Positions 53,289 through 61,607 of a DNA stretch of 64,000 nucleotides are shown here, one piece after another. The notes under the pieces were generated by a model. It saw nothing but the letters and a program-made list of their open reading frames with translations, had not been told where the DNA came from and did no database searches. Source of the stretch: Muribaculaceae bacterium (lineage in GTDB: Bacteria > Bacteroidota > Bacteroidia > Bacteroidales > Muribaculaceae); NCBI GenBank assembly GCA_023662835.1, contig JAMPII010000001.1, positions 67,649-131,648 on the forward strand. Direction: 5' to 3'. The position numbers and the translations under genes are program-made. Numbering within the stretch: position 1 is the stretch's first letter; each line of letters opens with the position of its first letter.

Positions 53289-55379
53289 ATGTTAAGAACC
53301 GGACCAAATAACAATGGCAACGGGCTGAGATTGATGTTTGTAGCAATCGCTTCAGCTCTGCTTGCCGCCTGTGCGTCGATAGGCCGACCCTCAGGCGGCG
53401 AATACGATTATACGCCTCCTGTTTTCCTGGGTTCTAACCCTGCTGTGGGCAAACGCAACTTCGAGGGAAACAAAATCGAACTCATGTTCGACGAAAATGT
53501 GCAGGTGAAGGACGTGATGAACAAAGTGGTTGTTTCGCCCGCCCAGCAATTTATTCCTCAAATAACAGCCAACGGACGCAAAATCACTGTCAATCTCCGC
53601 GACAGCATTATTCCCAACACAACTTATACGATCGACTTTTCCGATGCCGTGAGCGACCTGAACGAGGATAACGTTCTCGACGGACTGTCGCTGAGCTTCT
53701 CTACAGGCAACGAAATCGACTCACTCCAAATTTCAGGAATGGTGTTCGAAGCCCGCAATCTGGAACCGGCAATGAATATGATTGTCGGCGTTTACTCAAA
53801 TCTCGACGATTCGGCGGTGAGAACGCTTAAACTTGAACGCATCGCCAAAACCAACCAGAAAGGTGAGTTCACAATACGCGGCCTCAAGCCCGGCGAATAC
53901 CGAATATATGCCATTAACGATCTGAACCGCGACTACCATTGGGATCGGTCGGAGGATGTAGCTTTCTACGACTTTACAATTGTGCCATCAGCTTCTGCAT
54001 CGGAGACAACCGACACTCTAAAATCCGCTACAGGCGAGGACTCCATTGTTACCCGCGGCATTACTCAGTACCTCCCAAACGACATCCTGCTCACATGGTT
54101 CAACGAAGGCTACAAGCCACAATACATCGATAAATACGACCGCAACGACCAGCGCCGCATAAACCTCACATTAGCTGCACCATCCGATTCGCTCCCTACC
54201 TTGACTATCGTAGGCGGACCGAACGACGGTGCCACCGACAGCCAATGGGCCAAGTTGAGCCGTAACCTGACCGGCGACTCCCTCGAATACTTCATCGCCG
54301 ATTCGTTGGTTCTTGCCCAGGACACGCTGCGTATCGCCGTTCACAACCTGCGCACCGACACCCTCAACCAACTGTCGTGGTTCGACGACACGTTGCGCTT
54401 TATTTACAAGCGCCCCAAGGTTGACAAAAAACAGATTGAACGCGAAATAAAAGCCGAGCGCGAGCGCCTCCGCTCAATAGGTGCCGACACAGTCGATTCT
54501 ATCGTGCTGCCACCAAAAATCCAGTTTCTATCGCTCAACTTCGTCGGTAGCGGCACCCAGGATGTGAACAAACCAATTTACCTGACCACACAACAGCCCT
54601 TGGCATCGATCGACTCAGCCGGACTGCACTTCGAAATCATGCGCGACTCCGTGTGGGACACTATCCCTATGCCGGCTATACGGCTGACCGACTCATTCAA
54701 TCTCAAATCGTACAAAATTGACTACCCGTGGGAACCCGGAGCAAAATATCGCATGACAATCGACTCGGCTGCCGTGAAAGGTATGTATGGCGAATGGAAC
54801 ACCAAGCTGCAGCAGGATATCAAGGTGCGCGAACTGTCGGACTATTCCGTGTTGTATTTCAATATCGAAGGCTTGCCCGACTCAACCGAAGCCGTCGTGG
54901 AACTGCTCGACAGCAAAGATGCTGTGAGGGACACCGCCCGCGTGGTTGGCAACATTGCTGAATTCCAGTTCCTGCAGCCGGGAACATACTATGCCCGCCT
55001 GTTCATCGACAAAAACCGCAACGGAAAGTACGACACCGGAATTCTCGACTCAATACAGCCCGAAGAGGTGTACTACTACCCCAAGAAACTGTCGCTGAAA
55101 AAGAACTGGGATGTTGAGCAGGCCTGGAATATCTACGAACTGGCTATCGACAAGCAAAAGCCTAAGGAACTTATTCAAAATAAACCCAAGGACAACAAGA
55201 AACGCCGTCGCAACCCCGACGGCACCTACGTGCGCGACGATAAGGACAACGAAAACTACGACGACGAGGATGAGGAAGAAATGATGAACCGCTTCGGTAA
55301 CAACTTCTTTGGCCCCGGCAACGCCAACGGAACCCGAAATATCGGCAATTATAATAACTACAACAACTTCCGACGTTAA
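53289..55379 (+). CDS. Ig-like-domain (Big_5 type) lipoprotein
   Basis: The 696-aa product has a lipoprotein signal LMFVAIASALLAAC (Cys about 28) and then GRPSGGEYDYTPPVFLGSNP. An SbsA/Big_5-like Ig domain covers about 40-130 (KIELMFDENVQV, NTTYTIDFSDAVSDLNEDN), followed by GEFTIRGLKPGEYRIYAIND, a carboxypeptidase-regulatory-like unit. The tail is rich in Lys, Asp and Asn (about 640-696). This layout is common in Bacteroidetes; function unknown. It heads an eight-gene run to 59547. Confidence 0.8.
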   Translation: MLRTGPNNNGNGLRLMFVAIASALLAACASIGRPSGGEYDYTPPVFLGSNPAVGKRNFEGNKIELMFDENVQVKDVMNKVVVSPAQQFIPQITANGRKITVNLRDSIIPNTTYTIDFSDAVSDLNEDNVLDGLSLSFSTGNEIDSLQISGMVFEARNLEPAMNMIVGVYSNLDDSAVRTLKLERIAKTNQKGEFTIRGLKPGEYRIYAINDLNRDYHWDRSEDVAFYDFTIVPSASASETTDTLKSATGEDSIVTRGITQYLPNDILLTWFNEGYKPQYIDKYDRNDQRRINLTLAAPSDSLPTLTIVGGPNDGATDSQWAKLSRNLTGDSLEYFIADSLVLAQDTLRIAVHNLRTDTLNQLSWFDDTLRFIYKRPKVDKKQIEREIKAERERLRSIGADTVDSIVLPPKIQFLSLNFVGSGTQDVNKPIYLTTQQPLASIDSAGLHFEIMRDSVWDTIPMPAIRLTDSFNLKSYKIDYPWEPGAKYRMTIDSAAVKGMYGEWNTKLQQDIKVRELSDYSVLYFNIEGLPDSTEAVVELLDSKDAVRDTARVVGNIAEFQFLQPGTYYARLFIDKNRNGKYDTGILDSIQPEEVYYYPKKLSLKKNWDVEQAWNIYELAIDKQKPKELIQNKPKDNKKRRRNPDGTYVRDDKDNENYDDEDEEEMMNRFGNNFFGPGNANGTRNIGNYNNYNNFRR

Positions 55380-55393
55380 CAACCACAACAACT

Positions 55394-56254
55394 ATGGGCG
55401 ATTGCATAATAGATAACTCCATGGTGCCGCACCCGCGCCAATGCCGTCTGGCAATCGGTATCGACAAAGATAGCATGTCGGTAGTGATTGCCGATTCGCT
55501 TCAGGAGTCCGGAAGCCGATTGTTGTGCCGTAACATCGCGCTACAGTTCGACGTGCATACCGCCGCCGACAAATTGCCCTCGGTAGCCGCCATCGAAAAC
55601 GCTGTTTACGACAATCCGGTACTGCTCTCCGACTTCGACAAGATAACCGTCAGCATCGACTCCGGACTATGGGCAATCGTTCCCTTGGCTACAATCAACG
55701 CCGACATGGACGAGGCCATTGCCATAGCGTCGCTGCCCCAGGAAAAAACCTTGCAGACAACATCCCTACGCTGCCCGATTGAAGGAACCGACACCGTGCT
55801 GGTGTCGCTCATACCAACCGAAATAGCCGATTTTTTACGGCGAACTTTCAACAATCCGGCAATATGCCACCCGCTGCAGCTACTGTCGGCCCATTTTCTG
55901 CGCACGGCACGCCTCAACGGCGCTCCAACCGTGCACGCCCATTTCCGCACTCCCCGCACAATGGATATTATGATTATCTACGGCACCCGCTTGATGTTGG
56001 CCAACACCTTCACCTATCACAACCCGATGGATGCCGTATATTATATATTGGCCGCGGCGACAACCCTCGGGCTGACGCCGGCCGAAATAGAGTTGCGACT
56101 GTCGGGCGAGCCATCGTCGCGCAGCGAACTAACACCGTTAATCTCCGAACATATCCCATCGGTGATGGCCGCAACCTTTCCGGCCGCACTGCTCCGCGAA
56201 GGCCCCCGCGCCCTTAACGCACCGTTGGAACTAACCACCTTAGAAGTCGTCTAA
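55394..56254 (+). CDS. DUF3822-family protein
   Basis: The 286-aa protein lacks a signal peptide. It has an actin-like-ATPase flavour (LAIGIDKDSMSVVIAD at the start; MDIMIIYGTRLMLANTFTYHNPMDAVYYIL near 195-224, given here in parts only as MDIMIIYGTRL). DUF3822 proteins normally lie just before rsmD in Bacteroidetes, as here (15 nt gap). Function unknown. Confidence 0.8.
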   Translation: MGDCIIDNSMVPHPRQCRLAIGIDKDSMSVVIADSLQESGSRLLCRNIALQFDVHTAADKLPSVAAIENAVYDNPVLLSDFDKITVSIDSGLWAIVPLATINADMDEAIAIASLPQEKTLQTTSLRCPIEGTDTVLVSLIPTEIADFLRRTFNNPAICHPLQLLSAHFLRTARLNGAPTVHAHFRTPRTMDIMIIYGTRLMLANTFTYHNPMDAVYYILAAATTLGLTPAEIELRLSGEPSSRSELTPLISEHIPSVMAATFPAALLREGPRALNAPLELTTLEVV

Positions 56255-56269
56255 AAATAATCGTTCAAA

Positions 56270-56842
56270 ATGCGCATAATCCGAGGAAAATATGGAAGAC
56301 GCCGTTTTAATGTGCCAACCAACATTACCGCCCGTCCGACTACCGATTTCGCACGCGAAAACATTTTCAATGTAATTGAAAATCTGGTTGATATGGAAGG
56401 CGCCGATGCACTCGACCTTTTTGCCGGCACCGGTGCTGTCAGTTTCGAATTCCTGTCGAGAGAATGCGCGTCGGTGACCGCTGTCGAGAAGGCTGCTACG
56501 CAATGGAGGTTCATAAAAGAAGTTGCCCAACAGCTCAACACAACTAATCTGAACCTTATCAGAGGTGATGTCTTCCGGTTTATAGCAACATGCACCAAAA
56601 CATTCGACATAATTTTTGCCGACCCTCCCTACACATTGCCCAATTTCGGCGAGATTCCGGGGCTGATTCTCAACTCAAAAATGCTCAAACCCGGAACGTT
56701 GGTGATAGTTGAGCATTCTAAAGCCTACGATTTCTCCGATTTGCCCGGATTTTTCGAGCGCCGCGTTTACGGAAGCGTAAATTTCAGTTTGTTCCGCCTA
56801 GGTCAGCCATCCGTCGACAACGAGACTGGAAATGAACTTTAA
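56270..56842 (+). CDS. rsmD: 16S rRNA (guanine(966)-N(2))-methyltransferase
   Basis: The 190-aa enzyme has RPTTDFARENIFNVI (about 23-37), the SAM-binding DALDLFAGTGAVSFEFLSR (about 45-63) and the catalytic IIFADPPYTL (about 113-122). It methylates G966 of 16S rRNA (E. coli numbering). It lies between DUF3822 and DJ-1 genes. Confidence 0.93.
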   Translation: MRIIRGKYGRRRFNVPTNITARPTTDFARENIFNVIENLVDMEGADALDLFAGTGAVSFEFLSRECASVTAVEKAATQWRFIKEVAQQLNTTNLNLIRGDVFRFIATCTKTFDIIFADPPYTLPNFGEIPGLILNSKMLKPGTLVIVEHSKAYDFSDLPGFFERRVYGSVNFSLFRLGQPSVDNETGNEL

Positions 56843-56888
56843 TCGACCCCAATGCATTTTAACTAGATATCAACCAAAATTCAAAGAT

Positions 56889-57452
56889 ATGGCAAAATCA
56901 TACATATTTCTGGCCGACGGATTCGAAGAAATCGAAGCCTTGGCCACAGCCGACATAATGCGTCGCGCACAAATGGATGTGGCAACCGTGGCCATAACCG
57001 ACAAAAAAGAGGTTAAAGGCGCAAACGGAATAACCGTAGTTGCCGACATTTCGATCAACCAGATCACCCCTGACGAAGCCGAGCAGGCCGAGTGGCTCAT
57101 AGCTCCCGGCGGAATGCCCGGTGCAACAAATCTGGCCGCATGCGGCAAATTGAACGACATGCTCATTAACCAATGGCGCGGCGGGCGGAAAATAGCCTCG
57201 ATATGTGCCTCACCTGCCGTAGTTCTGGCTCCGCTTGGCATTCTGCAAGGCCTGGAAGCCACCTGCTATCCATCGTTCGAGCAGGCACTTCAGAAAGGTG
57301 GAGCAACCTATGTCCCCGAACGTGTAGTTATCGCGGGCAACATAATCACCTCAAACGGGCCAAGCTCGGCACTGGCTTTCGGCTATGCCATAGTGGCTGC
57401 AACCTTAGGCAACGACGTAGCCTCGTCAATTGCGTCGGCTATGCTCGTATGA
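56889..57452 (+). CDS. DJ-1/PfpI-family protein
   Basis: The 187-aa protein (start MAKSYIFLADGFEEIEALA at 56889; an upstream in-frame Met at 56832 overlaps rsmD) has the conserved Glu in DGFEEIEA (about 9-16) and the nucleophile Cys in ASICASPAVV (about 102-111). DJ-1 proteins are redox-sensitive and some act as chaperones or deglycases; the activity is not fixed by sequence. The stop is overlapped by the start of the MazG-like gene. Confidence 0.9.
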   Translation: MAKSYIFLADGFEEIEALATADIMRRAQMDVATVAITDKKEVKGANGITVVADISINQITPDEAEQAEWLIAPGGMPGATNLAACGKLNDMLINQWRGGRKIASICASPAVVLAPLGILQGLEATCYPSFEQALQKGGATYVPERVVIAGNIITSNGPSSALAFGYAIVAATLGNDVASSIASAMLV

Positions 57453-57799
57453 CAACAACAAGCAACGACATAACCATCCGGCAGGCCCAACACGAAATCG
57501 ATGGCTGGATCAAGACAATAGGCGTACGCTACTTCTCGCCGCTGACAAACATGGCCATTCTGACCGAGGAGGTAGGCGAGGTAGCGCGCATCATGGCCCG
57601 GAGCTACGGCGACCAGTCGTTCAAACCAAACGAAAACGGCAATGCCCTGGCCGACGAACTGGCCGATGTTATGTGGGTGGTAATGGCTATCGCCAACCAA
57701 ACAGGCATCGACCTTACCGACGCTTTCCACAAAAATCTGGCCAAGAAAACCGCACGCGATGCCGACCGACACATCCAAAATAAGAAGTTATTCACATAA
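57449..57799 (+). CDS. MazG-like nucleotide pyrophosphohydrolase
   Basis: The 116-aa protein starts at 57449 (MTTTSNDITIRQAQHEI), an ATG that overlaps the DJ-1 stop as ATGA; a longer upstream frame lies wholly inside DJ-1 and is rejected. The metal-binding pattern is ILTEEVGEVARIM (about 37-49) and ADELADVMWVVMAIA (about 68-82), as in single-domain MazG proteins. It probably hydrolyses noncanonical or excess NTPs. Confidence 0.88.
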   Translation: MTTTSNDITIRQAQHEIDGWIKTIGVRYFSPLTNMAILTEEVGEVARIMARSYGDQSFKPNENGNALADELADVMWVVMAIANQTGIDLTDAFHKNLAKKTARDADRHIQNKKLFT

Positions 57800-57809
57800 T
57801 ACATTTATT

Positions 57810-58691
57810 ATGAGCGATAAATATCACGACACCGTATCGTCGTCAAAAGTCACTATCGACGATACCGCTGTTGCTGCTGCAGTGGAAAAAATATGCGAAC
57901 ATACAGCAGAGAACGCAAATACAGATGTTTACAAAACACTACTTTCGTGCATCGACCTGACCACGCTTTCATCGTCTGATTCGCCCCAATCGGTTTCCGA
58001 TTTCGTTGAGCGCGTAAATGCCTTCGACAACGAGCACCCCGACCTGCCGAACGTAGCGGCAATTTGCGTTTATCCCAATTTTGCACCTGTTGTGCGCACA
58101 GTTCTCGATGTTAGCGACGTACGTGTAGCCTGCGTGTCGGGCGCATTCCCCTCGTCGCAGTCGTTTCTCGAAGTAAAAATTGCCGAAACAGCTATGGCCA
58201 TCGCCGGTGGCGCCGACGAAATCGACATAGTGCTCAATGTAGGCAACTATCTCGACGGCGATTGGGAAGAAGTTTGCGACGAAATTTCGGAACAAAAAGC
58301 AACTTGCCGCGACGCTCATCTGAAAGTGATTCTGGAAACCGGCCTGCTGAAAACGGCCGAAAACATCCGCAACGCATCGGTCTTGGCAATGTACTCCGGC
58401 GCCGATTTCATAAAAACCTCAACTGGCAAAATCTACGACGGAGCTTCACTTGAGGCTGCCTACGTAATGTGCCAGTGCATAAAAGAGTACTACGAAAAAA
58501 CCGGTAACCGTGTCGGTTTCAAAGCCGCCGGCGGCATCTCAACAACAGCCGATGCCGTTAAATACTACACGGTTGTAAAAGAAGTGCTAGGCGAAGAATG
58601 GCTCAACAACGGCCTTTTCCGTATCGGCGCAAGCCGCCTGGCCAACGTGCTGCTGTCCGATATTATTGGTCAACCTACTAAAGCATTCTGA
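57810..58691 (+). CDS. deoC: Deoxyribose-phosphate aldolase
   Basis: The 293-aa protein (start MSDKYHDTVSSSK at 57810) has SGAFPSSQSFLEVKIAE (about 111-127), ADEIDIVLNVG and the Schiff-base Lys in GADFIKTSTGK (about 208-218); a second active Lys is in VGFKAAGGIS. It splits 2-deoxyribose-5-phosphate into glyceraldehyde-3-phosphate and acetaldehyde. The N-terminal 40 residues are longer than in E. coli but usual in Bacteroidales. Confidence 0.95.
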   Translation: MSDKYHDTVSSSKVTIDDTAVAAAVEKICEHTAENANTDVYKTLLSCIDLTTLSSSDSPQSVSDFVERVNAFDNEHPDLPNVAAICVYPNFAPVVRTVLDVSDVRVACVSGAFPSSQSFLEVKIAETAMAIAGGADEIDIVLNVGNYLDGDWEEVCDEISEQKATCRDAHLKVILETGLLKTAENIRNASVLAMYSGADFIKTSTGKIYDGASLEAAYVMCQCIKEYYEKTGNRVGFKAAGGISTTADAVKYYTVVKEVLGEEWLNNGLFRIGASRLANVLLSDIIGQPTKAF

Positions 58692-59149
58692 TGGAATATT
58701 GGGCTATAATCGACAACCAACAAGTCGGGCCATATTCGCCGGCTCAGATTGCCGCAATGGGTCTTACCCCCGACACACTGGTTTGGCGCAACGGAATGAG
58801 CCGATGGGAAAAAGCACGTTATATCAGCGACTTCGCACAATTTTTTCCGCCCGAATTTGCGCCCGGAACAACGCAATGGCAAAACAATGATATGCCCGAC
58901 CCGCCTTCAAACTATCTGATATGGTCGATAATATCTTTTCTGCTATGCTGTCAGCTGACGGGCGCTATCGCACTGGTCTACTCCGTATTGGTTGAGTACC
59001 GCTATTCACACGGCAACTACGCCGGAGCGCAAAGTGCCTCGTCGATTGCCAAAACTTGGAATATTATTTCAATCGTTCTGGCATTAGTCTCAATTCCGGT
59101 GATGCTGTTTACAGGATTGTTTACCGGATTGCTCGGCTTAATTCTTTAG
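58691..59149 (+). CDS. GYF_2-domain protein with CD225/dispanin membrane region
   Basis: The 152-aa protein has an N-terminal GYF_2 (DUF4339) domain, MEYWAIIDNQQVGPYSPAQI through TLVWRNGMSRWEKA, then a Pro-rich link and two hydrophobic helices (LIWSIISFLLCCQLTGAIAL and IISIVLALVSIPVMLF) with the CD225-like loop YRYSHGNYAGAQSAS. Such proteins are common in Bacteroidetes; function unknown. The start ATG shares one base with the deoC stop, and a DUF2752 gene follows. Confidence 0.85.
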   Translation: MEYWAIIDNQQVGPYSPAQIAAMGLTPDTLVWRNGMSRWEKARYISDFAQFFPPEFAPGTTQWQNNDMPDPPSNYLIWSIISFLLCCQLTGAIALVYSVLVEYRYSHGNYAGAQSASSIAKTWNIISIVLALVSIPVMLFTGLFTGLLGLIL

Positions 59150-59157
59150 CCCTAAGA

Positions 59158-59547
59158 ATGGCTGCAACACCTAGCAAAAAAATCATAATTGCCTGCGCTG
59201 CAATTGTCATATTGGCAATTGCAGCGTGGGTTTATTTTTCTTTGAATCCGGCCGATTCACACTTGTTTCCACGATGCATGTTCTTGCAACTTACCGGGCT
59301 AAAATGTCCCGGCTGCGGAAGCCAGCGAGCCGTACATGCCCTTTTACACGGCGACATAGCAACAGCCTGGCGAATGAACGCATTGCTAATATTGGCAACC
59401 CCCGTCATAATTCTTCTCCTTGTTGCCCAGCTGTTTCGCACAGCCAACAACCGTTTCTATCGTAGGCTGAACTCTTTCCCCGTAGCTGTCGGCCTTTTCA
59501 TTGTAATCATTGCCTGGTGGATTCTCCGCAACCTCTTCAATTGGTAA
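59158..59547 (+). CDS. DUF2752-family membrane protein
   Basis: The 129-aa product (start MAATPSKKIIIACAAIV at 59158) has three hydrophobic helices and the DUF2752 hallmark LTGLKCPGCGSQRAVHALLHGD, here cited in part as CPGCGSQRA (about 51-59). The Cys pair may bind a metal or be redox active. It commonly sits beside dispanin-like genes. It is the last gene of the plus-strand run; no terminator is evident. Confidence 0.85.
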   Translation: MAATPSKKIIIACAAIVILAIAAWVYFSLNPADSHLFPRCMFLQLTGLKCPGCGSQRAVHALLHGDIATAWRMNALLILATPVIILLLVAQLFRTANNRFYRRLNSFPVAVGLFIVIIAWWILRNLFNW

Positions 59548-59592
59548 ATCTACCTGACCACAATCTCCGATTGCTGAATTCTTGCTCGATGC

Positions 59593-59712
59593 CTAATTGG
59601 CTGACAATGCCAAAATAATACGCTGTTCAATCTCTTTTGGGGTTACTTTATACAACGGATGTAATGTTTCAAAATTTTCATCTTCAACAAATCTGTCAGA
59701 GCGGGTAAGCAT
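59593..59712 (-). CDS. Short reading frame or gene remnant next to repeat copy 3
   Basis: A 39-codon minus-strand frame reads MLTRSDRFVEDENFETLHP and ends RIILALSAN. It is open upstream through repeat copy 3 to a stop near 59785. The amino acid composition looks coding-like, but no family was recognised. It may be the 3' end of a lost gene whose 5' part was replaced around the repeat. Confidence 0.3.
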   Translation of the reverse strand: MLTRSDRFVEDENFETLHPLYKVTPKEIEQRIILALSAN

Positions 59713-59733
59713 CGCTATAAGATTTTTAGACTT

Positions 59734-59763
59734 AGGGCCCTGAAATTTTATGATATGGACCCT
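59734..59763. repeat. Dispersed GGGCCC-arm palindromic repeat, copy 3
   Basis: Left arm AGGGCCC and core TGAAATTTTATGATAT are identical to copy 2; the right arm is GGACCCT with one changed base. It lies between the DUF2752 gene and the Sua5-type gene. Confidence 0.85.
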
Positions 59764-59781
59764 AATTGTTATGATATGTTT

Positions 59782-60399
59782 CTAGAGTAGGGTGGCGGTG
59801 CCTTGGCGCATTATTTCGGGCGCCGATGAGTCGGTAAGGTCGACTATGGTCGATGGCACGGCCCGACAATCGCCGCCATCAATAATGAGTGAGGCCAGCG
59901 GAGCGTTCAGCAGCTCTGCTTCGTCGGCAGTGACGATATGTTCGCCTGTTACAGGATTGGCCGGCAGAGAGGTACTGAGAAGTGGATTGCCTAACGATTT
60001 AGCCAGGTTGCGGGCTATTGCATTGTCGGGAATTCGTAGCCCTACAATCCTGCGATCCTTGAATACACGCGGCAGCGTCGACGCCGCAGGGAGCAGAAAT
60101 GTGAACGCTCCCGGTGTATTGCGACGAAGTATGTCGTAAACACGGTTGTCGATACGAGCGTACTCTGAGGCTTGGCTAATGTCGCAGCAAACAACCGACA
60201 GATTGGTTTTGCGCGGGTTTATACCCTTGTATTGGCAAATCTTTTCAACAGCGCGTTGGTTGAGCGCATCGCACGCCAGAGCGTACAGCGAGTCGGTGGG
60301 GTAGATTATTATCTCGCCGCGTCGCAATGCTTCGACGGCCAGGTCGATATAACGTTGGTTGATCGACGAGTGAAACATCGAAAGACGAGTCCGGTTCAT
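59782..60399 (-). CDS. L-threonylcarbamoyladenylate synthase (Sua5/YciO/YrdC family)
   Basis: The 205-aa protein is started at 60399 (MNRTRLSMFHSS), one base after the rsgA stop; upstream frame overlaps rsgA, and Met at 60378 is an alternative. It has IIIYPTDSLYALACDALN (about 28-45) and the region KGINPRKTNLSVVCCD, the YrdC pattern. It would make threonylcarbamoyl-AMP for t6A, but YciO-like relatives look similar, so the role is likely rather than certain. Confidence 0.82.
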   Translation of the reverse strand: MNRTRLSMFHSSINQRYIDLAVEALRRGEIIIYPTDSLYALACDALNQRAVEKICQYKGINPRKTNLSVVCCDISQASEYARIDNRVYDILRRNTPGAFTFLLPAASTLPRVFKDRRIVGLRIPDNAIARNLAKSLGNPLLSTSLPANPVTGEHIVTADEAELLNAPLASLIIDGGDCRAVPSTIVDLTDSSAPEIMRQGTATLL

Positions 60400-60400
60400 A

Positions 60401-61336
60401 TCAGTATGGCTTACGGTATTTATCGGGATGGGTATCGTCGAGAATCGACAGATAGGAGTTGTAGCGCGACTGGGCAATGCGATGGTCGGCGAGGGCTTCA
60501 AGAACAGCACATCCAGGCTCATGCGTGTGGGTGCAATTACCATAGCGGCAATGCTGACTCAGCTCGAAAATCTCAGGAAAATAGTGGCTCACTTCGTCGC
60601 GGTTCATCTCGATTGTGCCGAATCCTTTAATCCCTGGAGTGTCGATAATCCAGCCTCCCTCAGGTAATTGATAGGCCTCGGAGAAGGTAGTTGTGTGCAT
60701 ACCGGTGTCGTGAACGTCGGATATTCTGGCTGTGCGCGCTTCGGCCTGTGGCAGCAGGCAGTTGATAAGCGACGATTTGCCAACGCCCGAATGTCCTGAA
60801 AATAGCGATATCTTTCCGGCAAGTCCTGAGCGCAACTCGTCTATACCCTCGCCGGTAACTGTTGAGGTGAGAACAACTGGGTAGCCGATGCTTCGGTAAA
60901 GGTAGGTGACGGCTTCCAGCAGTTCGTGGCTGTCGTTGTCGTCGAGTAGGTCGGTCTTGTTTATTATTAAAGTTGCCGGCACGCGGTATGCCTCGGCCGT
61001 GGCTAAAAAACGATCGATGAAAGTGGTTGATGTAGAGGGATGGGCTAGGGTAGCTACCAAATAGGCCATGTCGAGGTTTGCCGCTATTATATGCGACTCC
61101 TTCGACAAGTTGCTGGCGCGTCGGATGATATAGTTCTTCCGTGGTTCAACGGCTGTTATGTAGGCAATTCCGTCGGGGTTTACCGTTAGCGTTACGCGGT
61201 CGCCCACGGCAACTGGGTTTGTTGTGCGTATACCTTTGAGGCGGAAGTTGCCCTTTATCTTGCAATTGATCTCTTTTCCGTTGTCGGCGCGAACCAAAGT
61301 CCAACTGCCGGTGTTTTTTATAACGAGTCCATTCAT
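60401..61336 (-). CDS. rsgA: Ribosome small-subunit-dependent GTPase RsgA
   Basis: The 311-aa protein has an OB fold at the N-terminus, circularly permuted G motifs (NKTDLL, then [16 protein letters not shown] near 183-198, then DTPGIKGF) and the C-terminal zinc cluster [14 protein letters not shown]. It helps 30S maturation. A TATCTTTG box ends 7 nt before the ATG. Followed by the Sua5-type gene. Confidence 0.95.
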   Translation of the reverse strand: MNGLVIKNTGSWTLVRADNGKEINCKIKGNFRLKGIRTTNPVAVGDRVTLTVNPDGIAYITAVEPRKNYIIRRASNLSKESHIIAANLDMAYLVATLAHPSTSTTFIDRFLATAEAYRVPATLIINKTDLLDDNDSHELLEAVTYLYRSIGYPVVLTSTVTGEGIDELRSGLAGKISLFSGHSGVGKSSLINCLLPQAEARTARISDVHDTGMHTTTFSEAYQLPEGGWIIDTPGIKGFGTIEMNRDEVSHYFPEIFELSQHCRYGNCTHTHEPGCAVLEALADHRIAQSRYNSYLSILDDTHPDKYRKPY

Positions 61337-61343
61337 ACAAATG

Positions 61344-61351
61344 CAAAGATA
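61344..61351 (-). promoter_or_regulatory. -7 box close to rsgA start
   Basis: The minus-strand TATCTTTG matches the consensus and ends 7 nt before the ATG, so a near-leaderless transcript is predicted. Confidence 0.45.
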
Positions 61352-61431
61352 GCTAAAAAATACAAAAAAAATAACAATGAAAAATCAAGTCGCACATTAT
61401 GCAAAAATATGTAAAAACATGTCTGTTTACG

Positions 61432-61531
61432 TTAACAATTGCAAAAAACAGGAGAGGGGTAGATATGAATATTCTACTCGCAATTGTTAATTTTGCCGCC
61501 AATTGTGAAAAATCTACAATTGCTATTTTTG
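61432..61531 (+). promoter_or_regulatory. susC promoter region with repeated CAATTG palindromes
   Basis: CAATTG occurs four times (61436, 61481, 61500, 61517). Two belong to a perfect 11-bp inverted repeat TTAACAATTGC (61432-61442) and GCAATTGTTAA (61480-61490). Two -7 boxes are present, TAATTTTG (61488-61495) and TATTTTTG (61524-61531); the second has a TTG 18 nt upstream. Confidence 0.45.
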
Positions 61532-61607
61532 GAAAGTATACTGCATTTATGCACTAATTACTCCTAACATTCAACTATTTACATATAAATACACATTTAT
61601 TAACCGT

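Noticed and set aside
57173..57448. N-terminal extension of the MazG-like frame
   Set aside because: It lies wholly within the DJ-1 gene in another frame and has no family signal; the ATG at 57449 overlaps the DJ-1 stop in the usual coupled manner.
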